DNA of 64,000 nt from Coptis chinensis (Eukaryota > Streptophyta > Magnoliopsida > Ranunculales > Ranunculaceae): NCBI GenBank assembly GCA_015680905.1, contig CM027384.1:70129001-70193000 (forward strand). Reading direction: 5' to 3'. Position 1 is the first letter of the stretch; each line of letters starts with the position of its first letter. This document shows positions 37,119-48,027 of this stretch, piece by piece. The notes below the pieces were generated by a model. That model was given only the letters and a program-made list of their open reading frames with translations. It was not told where the DNA came from and did no database searches. A program made the translations under genes and the position numbers.

Positions 37119-37614
37119 GAGTGATTTTTTGCTCCCAGCGGGATTTGCTCCAAGAGCTCCAAGCGAAACAGGAACCAGCCACATGTCTACTACTAAAAAG
37201 AGATTGACAGTTATCAAATTCCTTCCTTAGAACAAACTTCCTGATTTGCCCCCACTAAAAATAGAAATAAATAAAAAGAAAAAGAATTAAAAAAATCTCA
37301 TTGTAAAATATATAGAAGTTCTTCCCATCATTAGTTAAAGATTTTTTTTATCTTTTTTAGTTTGAAAGAAGTGTCACTAGTTCAGCACTTCAAGTTTTTT
37401 ATTTTTTTTTTTTTTTCTCAACAATTAATACCAAAAACTAGATTTTGTAACTGGTTAAGTTTTTTTCTTTTATTTTTTTAAGATTGGGGGTAAATCAGAA
37501 AACATATATTAAGGTGGAAATTTGATAACTGTTGACCCCTTTTCAGTAGACACTTTGGTTCCTGTTCCCTTGGAGCTCTTGGAGCAAATCCCGCTGGGAG
37601 CAAAAAAATCACTC
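37119..37614. mobile_element. MITE 2, 496 bp, at the PAN gene promoter
   Basis: Terminal inverted repeats of more than 40 bp start GAGTGATTTTTTGCTCCCAG and continue through GCGGGATTTGCTCCAAGAGC. The duplication TATTATATAG (10 bp) is exact at 37109-37118 and 37615-37624. Length of TSD and long termini suggest a Mutator-type MITE. Its right end is about 22 bp upstream of the TATA box of the next gene. Confidence 0.9.
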
Positions 37615-37636
37615 TATTATATAGTTTTCTCCTCAA

Positions 37637-37644
37637 TATATAAA
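37637..37644 (+). promoter_or_regulatory. TATA box of the PAN-domain gene
   Basis: TATATAAA lies 78 bp before the start codon at 37722. It is followed by a CT-rich leader typical of plant 5' UTRs. Confidence 0.6.
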
Positions 37645-37721
37645 ACTCAATCTCTCGTGGCTCTTCTACTACTTCTAATAATAATCTCCTCTCTCCATTC
37701 CTCAAACTTCAAAAACCCACT

Positions 37722-39176
37722 ATGAAAACTCCCACCGAGTTAACTAGACCGATTCACAGCCTTCTCATTATCTTTCTTCTTCTTCTTCTCTACATGCACT
37801 TTCAAGTCAAAGCCCAAGAACTCCACAAAGGCTTCTCAGCTACACCAGACTCATCCTCAAAATCTTTTCAACCCCTTCTCACTGACTCCAGTAACAATTT
37901 CTCCCTCGGTTTTCTCCGAGTTAACCGATCCCAACTCACTCTTGCTATTCTTCATCTCCCTTCTTCTGAACCAACATGGTTTGTTAACACAACTAGAAAT
38001 TTGGAATGGTCTAAAAACAACAAACTTTTATTCAATGGTAGTCTTGTGTTATCGAACTCACATGAAGGAGTACTTTGGTCAACTCAAAGTGCTAATGGTA
38101 ATACTCTTCTTCTACACAACAATTCAAATCTTCAAATTCTTGATTCAGACTCTGTTATTACTTGGCAAAGTTTTGATCATCCAACAAATACCCTTGTTCA
38201 GAATCAGAATTTCACATCAGAAATGTCTTTAGTTTCTTCAAATGGGCAATTTGAAATGAAACTTGGAGACAACTTCATCGGTTTATACTCAACTTTCGAA
38301 CAAGATTCGAAACAGATTTACTGGAAACACACAGCAATGCAAGCTAAAGCAGAGATAGTTCAAGGAAACGGTCCACTTTATTCGCAAATCAGCTTACATG
38401 GGTATTTGGGTACGTATCAAACTGAAAATGCACCAGTAGATGTTCTTCCTTTTGATAGTTTTCAAAGACCCGTTACTGGAATTCGTCGACTCAAACTCGA
38501 ATCAGACGGAAATTTACAAGCCTATTATTGGAATGGAATGAGTTGGTTACTCGATTTCAAAGCGATATCTGAAGAATGTGAGTTACCAAGTTCTTGTGGT
38601 TCTTATGGTTTATGTAAACCTGGTAAGAATTGTGAATGCTTAAATAATAAAACAGAGTATAATCATTCCAGTGGGGAAGAGTGTTTTTCTTCGCAAACGG
38701 GTAATTTCTGTGAAGAAAAAGAGGAAGGGTTTTGGGTATTAAGAAGAAATGGAGTTGACTTACCTTATAAAGAGCTAATGGAGTTTGAACAGATGGATAG
38801 TTTAGATGCATGTGAAGATTCTTGTGAGAAAAACTGTAGTTGTTGGGGTTCAGTGTTTAATAATGTAACTGGGTATTGTTATAAGATTGATTACCCAATT
38901 CAATCTTTAGTTAGTGTTGGTGATGAGAATAAGATTGGATATTTTAAAGTGAGAACAGTTGTGGAGAAGAAAAGACACGTTGGTTATGTTATTGGAATTG
39001 GGATTTTGGTTTGTGCTGTTTTGATGTTTTTTGCCGTTGCTGGATTTGGTGCTTTGAGAATATGGAACAGGAGGACTAGAGTTAATTGGTTTGTTCATGA
39101 TGATGGAATTTCTCCTGGGCCGTATAGAGATTTGGGTTCTGGAAGCTTTAGATCAGTTGAGCTTTGTAAGAGCTAG
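37722..39176 (+). CDS. PAN/lectin-like single-pass membrane protein (At5g03700-like)
   Basis: 484 residues, intronless and intact. Residues 1-31 are a signal peptide (hydrophobic LLIIFLLLLLY, cleavage after VKA). Residues 35 to about 175 are a B-lectin-like domain with the signature ITWQSFDHPTNTL. An S-locus/EGF-like Cys segment follows (CELPSSCGSYGLCKPGKNCE, about 287-307), then a PAN domain (about 332-395) with CEDSCEKNCSCWG. Residues 421-447 form one transmembrane helix, and the tail is about 37 residues with no kinase. This layout matches Arabidopsis PAN domain-containing protein At5g03700 in order and length. It is related to G-type lectin S-receptor kinases and is probably a plasma-membrane protein with an extracellular face. 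Ligand is unknown. Several N-x-S/T sites are present. A TATA box lies 78 bp upstream. Confidence 0.93.
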   Translation: MKTPTELTRPIHSLLIIFLLLLLYMHFQVKAQELHKGFSATPDSSSKSFQPLLTDSSNNFSLGFLRVNRSQLTLAILHLPSSEPTWFVNTTRNLEWSKNNKLLFNGSLVLSNSHEGVLWSTQSANGNTLLLHNNSNLQILDSDSVITWQSFDHPTNTLVQNQNFTSEMSLVSSNGQFEMKLGDNFIGLYSTFEQDSKQIYWKHTAMQAKAEIVQGNGPLYSQISLHGYLGTYQTENAPVDVLPFDSFQRPVTGIRRLKLESDGNLQAYYWNGMSWLLDFKAISEECELPSSCGSYGLCKPGKNCECLNNKTEYNHSSGEECFSSQTGNFCEEKEEGFWVLRRNGVDLPYKELMEFEQMDSLDACEDSCEKNCSCWGSVFNNVTGYCYKIDYPIQSLVSVGDENKIGYFKVRTVVEKKRHVGYVIGIGILVCAVLMFFAVAGFGALRIWNRRTRVNWFVHDDGISPGPYRDLGSGSFRSVELCKS

Positions 39177-39753
39177 TTTTTTCTTTTTTTGCTTTTGTTT
39201 CTTAAACTTGGAACAGTAATTTCCACTTTGTAACTAAAACACCGTAATGGAGGATTTTTTGTGTTTCATACTTTCATCAAATGTTTACTGTGATCTGTCG
39301 TTTGTTGTTGTCTGGTTTTGACTTTTGAGTTTTTGACTTTCGAGATCCCCACAAAAGCTACATTGAAAGGGACCAAATGACCATTATCCAAATAAATAAA
39401 TTCTGGACGTGGTTTGTTTTCAATGTGGAGCGAGCACTACTTGCCAACATGTTTAATACTTTTTTTTCGCTTTAATACTGGTTGGGGATTCACACATTAG
39501 TTTCTTGACTTTCTTCATTGTTTGGTCCCGCAAATCGAGTAATCGACTATGAAGTTGATCGAATGATTGATTACTCTATAATATATGCTTTCGCAGGGTT
39601 TCACGACTCTTCGATGAGGTATACTGCCTTGAAGGAGATACAGCAAATGAAATTGTAGTCCGACACCTTTTTAAACCAAAATCTTGGCAGTATATTTCTC
39701 TAGATGAATATGATGAATCTAGCTAATCTAGCATTCGTTGCTGAGCAAGAAAT
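39177..39753. other. 3' flank of the PAN gene
   Basis: The T-rich 3' UTR probably runs to around 39290. No further gene is seen before the MULE-like element. Confidence 0.5.
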
Positions 39754-40547
39754 GAGTCCGGTTTCTCTATAACCGGTTACAGAGATAAATGTAACTATGT
39801 TATTGCACCCTTAGATTTATGCAGAGATCTATGCTATCAATATCGGATATCTCCGATTAATCGCATATCACTTGTAAACCGATTAGTTTTTACCGATTTT
39901 TTAATTTTTCTCACTGAACCGATTTAATCACCGAATTGACCAATTAATCGGCCGAGATGACCGATTTCTCACTAAACAGAGAAAAAAAAATTATTAAAAA
40001 TATCAGTTCCCATCCAAAAAAATATTTAAAATTAACGAATTGGATTCTTAAACCGTATTAATAATAATTTAAATATACAAATTATATTATCTCTCTAATA
40101 AATACTATCACTTCTCAATCATTTTATTCCTTTAAATATTTAATCCCATTATTCTTTTAAATATTTAACGTAATTTTTGTATTTGACATATCTGTAGTAC
40201 TCTAAAATTGAGCTAGTTAAATGTGATTATGAGAATTTGATATTTTTTGTTGTATCTTGAATCACTATTTAGAAATATTTTGTATGATTATATTATTATA
40301 TATTTTGAAAACATTAAATATATACATCTGATATAACTAATTAAATCTCCGATTAATCGCATATCGCTCCTCGACCGATTTTAACTGCTTTGGTCGAGAT
40401 ACACAACACATAGATATCGAGATCGAAGTCTATATTTCGAGATAAGTGTGTGCATTTCAAGACGATCCAACGGTGCAATAACATGGTTACAGGTTACAAA
40501 TATTCATCTCTATAACCGTTGTAGCCGGTTATAGAGGAACCGGACTC
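39754..40547. mobile_element. MULE-like non-autonomous element, about 0.8 kb
   Basis: Inverted ends: GAGTCCGGTTTCTCTATAAC at 39754 and its near-complement ending CGGACTC at 40547. Similarity extends inward about 90 bp on each side (TTACAGAGATAAATGTAAC; GTTATTGCACC). The internal part is AT-rich with CCGATTAATCG-type words. A clear TSD was not found. Confidence 0.65.
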
Positions 40548-40974
40548 ATAAACAAAAATGTTGAAGTTGTGAACATTCTGTGGAGTATTTCTGTATTTTA
40601 TGTCTAACAAAGGGACAGCAAACAGCGTGCTTGAGGGAGCCGAGCTCGAGTCACAGGATTCGTTGACTACCCCTATTTAAATAGAAGCGCTTGATTCTCA
40701 TCTAGTCCACCAACTTTAATTTCCCCCTCCCCCCATATAGTCCACTGTCCACTGACCTCCATCTACATGCAATACTATAGTCAAAATCTTCTTAACTAAT
40801 CTATCATATGACGCATTCAGTGATGTACCAAAAGCAGATTTTGGGTTTAATCTCTCTGGTTGATACATAACCAGCATAAAAACTCTCTCATTACATACTA
40901 ACCTATAAAAACCTCATATTTTTTAAAAATACCCAAACAGACCAAAATACTTCTGTAAAAACCAGACTGACGTC

Positions 40975-41240
40975 ATCCTATGTAAATTTGTATTTACATA
41001 TGACAATATAAAATTACACAGTCTTCTTAACCTATTTAAATTTAAATTTTCATATGAAATTTTTTTTCATAAGAAAATTTATATTTATATTTACATATGA
41101 AAATTCATATTTACATAACCTGTGTCACCTGTCAGTTGTCAGAAAAAACGTCTATGAAATTTCATATTTGCATATGTAAATTTGTATGTACATATGTAAC
41201 TTCATATTTGCATATGTAAATTCATATTTCCATAACTCGC
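40975..41240. repeat. AT-rich repeats around CATATGTAAATT
   Basis: Several direct and inverted copies of CATATGTAAATTNRTATTTACATA-type words. Twice they are followed by GTCACCTG, at about 41123 and 41243. This may be a decayed MITE, but edges are not defined. Confidence 0.5.
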
Positions 41241-41345
41241 GTCACCTGGTTAGAACTCAAATGTAAAAAAAATGTCTATAAAAATTCAGTGACTGTAAAT
41301 ATAGTTTTACAAAATGTGTCTATATAACATCAAAATGAACAATCA

Positions 41346-41411
41346 ATGGAGCAGCGCCACCAAGGCCAGCCGGACGACGAGAAAGAGGAGCTTGAACAGG
41401 TTCTACAGCAG
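41346..41411 (+). other. Orphan exon-like segment, 22 codons
   Basis: An ATG in a fair context opens a GC-rich run encoding MEQRHQGQPDDEKEELEQ and ending VLQQ. It is followed at once by GTAGAA, a possible donor. Composition contrasts with the AT-rich surroundings. No following exon is recognised. It could be a captured or relic first exon. Confidence 0.3.
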
Positions 41412-41846
41412 GTAGAATTTCAGGGTTCCTATTTAAACCAGAATCGCACAATTCCCCAATTGAGAGTGGCATTTAAGTTCTAACTCACCTGTTCTAAGTA
41501 TTATTATGCAGCCCAGGAACAAACCCATAGTGTAACCACCTCAAATAGCATATAAATGGAACAAACATAGAAAATATATTCATTTATAAATATGTCCAAA
41601 GGAACCAAACAAAAGTACCTATATACATAGCAGAGGAACTACCGTTGGAGTTAAATGAGGTCAACCACACATGAATACATGATAAAAAGGAGGTAAGAAT
41701 CCCACCATTCAAAATCTTCCTACCAGAAACCAACTATATATTCACTAACTACTAACCGTAAAACTAGCTATGTAATATGGTTTTAAAATCTTTCCAACCA
41801 TCAAACTCTATCAAGCACTCTCCCAAATTCCAAGAGAGAACATCCA

Positions 41847-43070
41847 TCATTTGAATAACACCGTCCAGGTGCTCCTATTTTCCTTCACTTGAACGGGAGG
41901 AAAAACATCATTAATGTTGAATGTCGAGTAGATCTCAGCTGGTGTCTTTCCTTTCATCATGTAAGAGAAAGTCTGGACTACTAGATCAACCAAGCTTTTA
42001 ATGTTCAGATAGTTTGCTGCCTGTAGAAAAAGAGAGCAAACAATCAACTCGAGCTACCATCGAGTAAATCGAAAGAGAACATTGGACAAGAAACAAGAGC
42101 CCCTCAATCACGCACATTATTGCACATAATGCACATACAGAGAATCACAGAGCCTATCCTGGTATTTATGCAAGATTCAGATTAGTCTATACAAAAATTT
42201 ACCAACATTGAGCCATAAACACCTGATCTAATTTAATTTCCAGTGAAAAGTCAGAGTTGCAGAATATGAAGAAGACATTAAAGACACTCAGTGCCCAAAG
42301 ATGATGTTTCTATACATGACTCTCAGACATCAATTATGGTAATAATGTAATATGGTATCATGGTTCAAATTAGCTCTGAAAAAAAAATCCGAATATGAAT
42401 TACAACTAGATAAAAATGAGAGGCAGATCACTCAAAGTCCAACCAATCTAGTAATAATCTGTATAAGCAAAAATTTAAAATACTACAATCTAATGAATGA
42501 AGAAAATACCGACCGGGCAAAAAGTACTACAAGCAGTGAATATCCGCGTGAGATTTACTATTAAATCATCGTTTTATTCTTCTAATTTAAAATGATTGTC
42601 GGCTAAAAAATGGCCTAGCAGGTTTTTGGTAAAGCACTTTAATGGTGTGGTAAGTGGTGGTATTGATGATGGGGATCATTGGCACAATCAATAACAATAT
42701 TCTAAGAAAACCCCCTAATTTCAAATATATATATATTAAGATAAACAATAAGATTCACATAAACCCTAGAAAGCAAAACAGAGAAGGGAAAAAATAGAGA
42801 TGAATCACGCATACCAACATGATCTCAGACAAAGTAATTAACTTGATCGAGGTAAATAAATTGTGAATCCCATCAATATCATGACATTCAACATGCATCT
42901 TGCAATACTCGAGAACTTTTAAAAGAATCTTGTTGTTCACGTTATGAAGAGGGATCCCATCATTAGGACAAGACTTATATTGGATCATGTGTTTAATCAA
43001 TCTTGATTGAAACGCAAATGCTTCTTCTATCACAACTTATTAGAGTCAGTTTCTTTGTGCTGATCGATGG
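41847..43070 (-). pseudogene. SKP1-like gene, start lost and frameshifted
   Basis: Two exons are inferred. Exon 1 (about 43070-42815) carries the BTB/POZ-like start, [11 protein letters not shown], then [24 protein letters not shown]-like and [14 protein letters not shown]. Exon 2 (42020-41847) carries AANYLNIKSLVDLVVQTF and KGKTPAEIYSTFNI, the SKP1 C-terminal helices. The intron is GT-AG in phase 0 (ATGTTG|GTATGC; CTACAG|GCAGCA). The position of the normal start Met is CCA (Pro). Between LISCD and EEAFAF the frame shifts and about five residues of the usual acidic stretch are missing. The C-terminus is diverged (ends WTVLFK rather than the usual WAFE). SKP1 links F-box proteins to cullin in SCF ubiquitin ligases. 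This copy looks non-functional unless an upstream ATG at 43097 is used. Confidence 0.7.
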
Positions 43071-43452
43071 GTTGAAAGAATCTATCAATTTCTTCATTGA
43101 TAGATTCTTCTTGGTCGAAATTACGATGAATATGGAAAAAGGATAAAATGGGTAATAAAATAAAATAGGAAATAGAAATCGGACTGGAATTTTGCTGATA
43201 TTAGAAAGTAGGGAGTTTATGTAATATGGGCCGATAAATAGGGAGGTTATGTGATATGGGCGGATAGGAAGGGGTTTACACTTATCCGGATTCAAACCAA
43301 GGGGCTGAGCCCCATTTCTTGGTACCAAAAGTGTATATACTTTTATTTTGTTATTAAGAGAATAGAGGAGATTTGGCTAAAAACAAATGGGAAGACCGAG
43401 TTAAAAAAAAAAAAAATGGGAAGACCGCGCCTAGATAAACCAGGGATCCTAA

Positions 43453-46400
43453 GAGCATCTTTAGCAGTGATATCAACCTAGCATCAAACACCAAATTCTC
43501 AACTTTAGTGATCCTAAGAATTTGGTGTTTTTTCAACTTCAGGAGAACTACATGTTGATGAAAACACCAAAAAAACACCAAACCAAACACCAAATCGACC
43601 AATATTTGGTTCCAGGTTTGGTACTGTATCAAATCACTCATGCGGTTTTGCCAAAACCGCGCGGTTTTTCCAAAGACCGCGTGGGCTTGGGCTGCTAAAT
43701 GGGTTTCTATATGGCGGTTTTGGCAAAAACCACGGGCTTGGCTTTAATGGCGCGGTTTGCCAAAAAACCTTTAATGAAATGCTTTTTTTCGAAAATTAGA
43801 ACCGTGGTGCATAGAACTTGAAAAATTATGAGTTGTGCATAGAAGTTAAGAAATTAACAATTGTGCAATTGAAGAAATTAAGAATTGTAATTCAAAATTG
43901 AAAAAATCAAAGAAATTAAAACCTATGATTATGATTATGCAAGTCAAAATCTATGATTATGATATAATCATATAATATCCAAAATAATCCAAAACCTATC
44001 ATATTACATCAAATTTATTTAGCTCTCTTCTTACGCTCCTTACCACTCGATCCCTCTCCTCTCTCTATTTGGACGTTCCAAGCTCGCTTCCTCTAAGTTC
44101 CTAATCCGGAGATCGATGATCTTCTCTCGCAAGACGGAGGTTAACTACTTCACTGAAGTTCTTCTTCATATCCCCGATGTTGCTGCGTGTACACTTGTCG
44201 CGATATCCTCATACGTTTTCCGAAGTCTCGTCATCATACGCGTGATTGCCGATTGTATATGTCCGAGAATATGCCTCCTCTCTTTCTTGGCTATAATGAT
44301 ACAGGCAGTTCTCATCCCATCAAACATAAGAACACGGTTATCATATCTTTCCGAACCTCACCTGAAAATCTAAGAAAATACGGTGTGAGAGTACATATTA
44401 TATATATAATGAAGAAGATAAATAAAACAATTAAACTCACCATGGTATACTGATTAATCTGCGGCTCTAACTCAGATAAACGAGCATGAGGCACCTCAGG
44501 AATGGAAATACAAGTAGGCTCCCCATCAGGTCCACACACGACAAACATCCGAGGATTCTTGGCGCATTACGTGAGTCGGCCGATATGCATTCGAGGTTGT
44601 GGGTTGTAAACAAAGCTATGGTGGATGAGGAATATGTAGCTCACGTCTCATCCCTTCCAGGCCCACAAACTCGAAGTTGCTATCCCGACCAACGGGAGGC
44701 AACAACGGACCCATGGAGACACAGTTCCACCATCTATAATATCGATCGTGAGCCCGCTTTCAACAACAAAAGAAGGCGATCCGCCAAGGACCACCACCGG
44801 CATGAACTTCATGAACTTGAATTCTACCCCACGACTTTGCATCACTAACATCCGCATGGGAGCACATGGAACTCCATAACATCCGGTCATCCGCCTCCAA
44901 CATCCGCCGCCCAGCATTACCAAACCCGATCCACGTCGACGGCAAAAAACAACTCTATGACGCGTGACAACACACAAGCATGCCGCACAACCGATCGTCA
45001 AAGGCAAAGAGACAAACGCCAAGGTCTCCACTCAATAGATGACAATGATCTAATATCAACTGAAAGTAACGAGCCATACGGATATTATTCCTAATATTCC
45101 CCTCATTCGAGTCAAGTGAGGCCCCGACCAACTAGCAAATCTAGGGCTTAGTATCAAAGAATCATGTCTATGTTAGGACAAAGACATCGAAAGTACTCAT
45201 AAAACCAAATCTCTAAAAGTCTCGTGAATTCTCCAATCGAGGACTTCTACTTCCGAATATGCGTGAAGCTTTATCTAACGCCGATATCAATGTGGCATAT
45301 ACCGAGCTACCTGTGTCATAATCTCTTATAGTATGCAAATCGGATACATAAGCATAATATCTCAAATGCATCAGTAGAATGACCATTGGGAAACAAAACA
45401 TGCCCAATAAAAACATAAAAAAGCCCTAACATACCGACAAGACCCACTACTCTCGGTAGAAACCAAAGCTAACTCCGCTAGTGTATCAGGATGCAAGAGG
45501 GGTTCCATATATGCAATCTTAATATGAGATAGCTTAATCCCAGAAGAATCATAAGCATCCGCACCCAAACGAGGAAAACTCATAAGCATACTATCCATAT
45601 TCTCATAATTTGTATGAAAAGGTATCGGTTGGCCTATACCGATACTCAACCCATAAATCATAGTGAAGTCTAGTGGTGTGAACCCTAACTCCGCACAAGA
45701 AAAATGAAATGTATGAGTTCTACTCCACCATCTTTCTACTAAAGCTATATGATTTTGCCAATCGGCCTTCTCATAATCTGTATCAATCAAAATACCCAAA
45801 GGTGTATACAAAATATTATCTCTAATATGTACAAACTCATCCAAACTCCTAATAACCTTTCACCACTCTCTAACACCAAATAAAGCCGATCTAACTCGGT
45901 AGTCAACAACATGCTAATATTATAAAAAAAAAATAATGCGTATAAGATAAATAATTAATTGGTCCAACTCAACTAATTAATATTCAAAATATTTAATCAA
46001 AACTAATTAATTATCTGAATATTAGCCACTGCACTTGACACGTGTTTTGTATCACGTGTAGAAGACACAACTTCCATATCAAGTGCTTCTCCAGGTGCAA
46101 ATTGCCAATCAAAGTCATTCATCTGATACTCCAATACATAGGGATGTCTATCAGCCGGCGCGACATCCTCAGGTTCTTCTTCCCCACTGTCTTCTCCCCC
46201 ACCGTATTCTACTTCCTCAGGTTCTTCTCCCTCATCGCCAATGTCGTCTGTGGTAATCGCCAATCATCATCGCCGAAAGGTTCAAAAGGATCCATATCAA
46301 ATTTTTTAAGAGTTTAGGTAGGTTTTGTTTTTTTTTTAACTAAAAAGAGAGTTTTATAATTGTGAGAAGAGGTGAAAGTGACCGAATCGCTACCGCTTTG

Positions 46401-46666
46401 GAGTTGTTTATATATAGAAGTAGCACGCTGTTACGAACACCGTAGCGGTTTTGCCAAAACCGCGTGGGCTTGGGCCTGTCAGTTGGGCTTTAGTGGCGCG
46501 GTTTTGGCAAAACCGCGTGGGCTATATGGCGCGGTTTTAGCAAAACCGCGTAGTTGCTTGGTGTTTTTTCGATGTTGCTCCTAAAGTTGCTTGGTGTTTT
46601 TTTGGTTTGGTGTTTGATTTGGTTCAAAATTTTGGTGTTTTTTTGGTTGCTCTGCTAAAGATGCTC
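43453..46666 (-). mobile_element. PMD-carrying transposon, copy B (PIF/Harbinger-like ends)
   Basis: Terminal repeats are GAGCATCTTTAGCAG at 43453 and its complement ending at 46666. The 3-bp TSD TAA is at 43450-43452 and 46667-46669. Subterminal palindromes of type GCGGTTTTGCCAAAACCGC lie at about 43640-43770 and 46440-46555. It is 3214 bp long and colinear with copy A (3181 bp) including the minus-strand gene. Microsatellite length in the last intron differs between copies. Confidence 0.8.
44015..46295 (-). pseudogene. Plant mobile domain (PMD) protein gene, copy B, broken
   Basis: Same exon plan as copy A. An acidic start MDPFEPFGDDD lies at 46295 and soon shifts frame. The PMD-like core at 45850-45370 is open for over 150 residues (ADWQNHIALVERWWSRTH, LGFTPLDFTMIYGLSIGIG, NYENMDSMLMSFPRLGADAY). 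The frame then breaks near 45440, where copy A reads ALTVLPDSEGADVYVRAF, and again downstream. Comparing copies, B keeps the Gln codon at the site of A's first stop, so neither copy is intact but each preserves parts the other has lost. Confidence 0.7.
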
Positions 46667-46669
46667 TAA

Positions 46670-47042
46670 CTTAACTTTGCTATTTCTCAAACTGGCTGAG
46701 CTGTCAGTTCAAACGCTTTTCAAAAGCAATATCTATCTTACTCGGTTCAATCTCCAATTTTCATAAAAATATTATGTTCATACTTCATATATGCATAAAA
46801 AAGACAACCAGAGTACCAGACACGCTGGTTGTTCTTGCAAACATTAGTTTGAACTTTGAAGTAGATCGAAATGAACTTTCTGCTTCAGGTGCCAATATAT
46901 TTCCCACCATTTATCACAAACCTCAAGTCAGTACAATTCAAATTGTATTCTTTTTGTCAAAAACCAGGAGTTTGGGACGCAACTAATTACAATTCTAAAC
47001 TAATTACAATTCTAAATCATATATGGGAAATAAATCTGATTC
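46670..47042. other. Short intergenic segment
   Basis: AT-rich, no gene or repeat supported. Confidence 0.5.
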
Positions 47043-47045
47043 TTA

Positions 47046-48024
47046 GGGGCCATTTGTTTTTTGCCTCTTATAAGACCTCCAGGTCTTATAACCTTTTATA
47101 AGATGTGGCTCAGTGATTTTGGACATTTTTTTGGTTTGTTTTTTGCCTCTTATAAGAGGCATTCTACTAGAAATGTCTTATAAGAGGCTCCAATTCTATA
47201 AGTACCAAAATTGGATCTATTTCAATTCTATAAATCTTATAACTTGAAAAATGACTCAAACACCCCCATCCATATACTTCTAGCCTCATTTCTCTCTTCT
47301 TCCTTTTTCATTATCTTATTTTCCAAATAACTTTATTACCCTAGCCATCACCACCACCACCACCACCACCAAACCACCACCACCACCACCACCACTGCCG
47401 CCACTATCACCACCACCATCATTACCTCCACCACCACTACCACTACCACCGTACTATTAAGACTATCACCACCACCACCACCACTGTGCTATTAAAACCA
47501 CCACTACCACCACCAACATCCACCGTACTATTAAGACCAATATCATCACCTCCACTACCACCACCACCGTACTATTAAGACTATCACCACCACCACTACC
47601 GTGCTATTAAGACATCCACCACTTCTACTACCACCACCATCACCGTGCTATTAAAACTAATATTATCACCTCCACTACTACCACCACCGTGCTATTAAGA
47701 TCACTACCACTACCATCGCCAATTAAGGTAGTTTCCTAAAATCGATATTCTAATTATCAAAATTGATTTGAAACCGAAAATCAAACTATACGTTTGTTTC
47801 AAATTAATATATTCAAGTTGAATGTGATGTAAAGTAGGGTTATATTTGTCAAATAACCATTTATAAGATGTCATGTATTTGTTTTTTCTATTTTTACAAG
47901 TGCTTATAAGAGGAACTTAAAATAAAAAACAAACCATTTTATAAGACCATCTTATAAGACCCTCTTATAACACATGGTCTTATAAGACCCTCTTATCACT
48001 TAACCCAAAAAAACAAATAGCCCC
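47046..48024. mobile_element. PIF/Tourist-like element with internal CCA minisatellite
   Basis: It starts GGGGCCATTTGTTTTTTG and ends AAAAAACAAATAGCCCC. The TSD TTA is at 47043-47045 and 48025-48027. Subterminal CTTATAAGA repeats occur on both sides. No transposase is seen. The central part is a CCA-rich repeat array. Confidence 0.8.
47347..47725. repeat. CCA-rich minisatellite
   Basis: (CCA)n runs alternate with the conserved word CCGTRCTATTAAGAC or CTATTAAAAC at irregular 60-75 bp spacing, six to seven copies. It lies wholly inside the PIF-like element. Confidence 0.9.
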
Positions 48025-48027
48025 TTA

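Noticed and set aside
42755-43033. Start of the SKP1-like reading at 43033
   Set aside because: The codon there is GTG and the family extends further upstream in a shifted frame.
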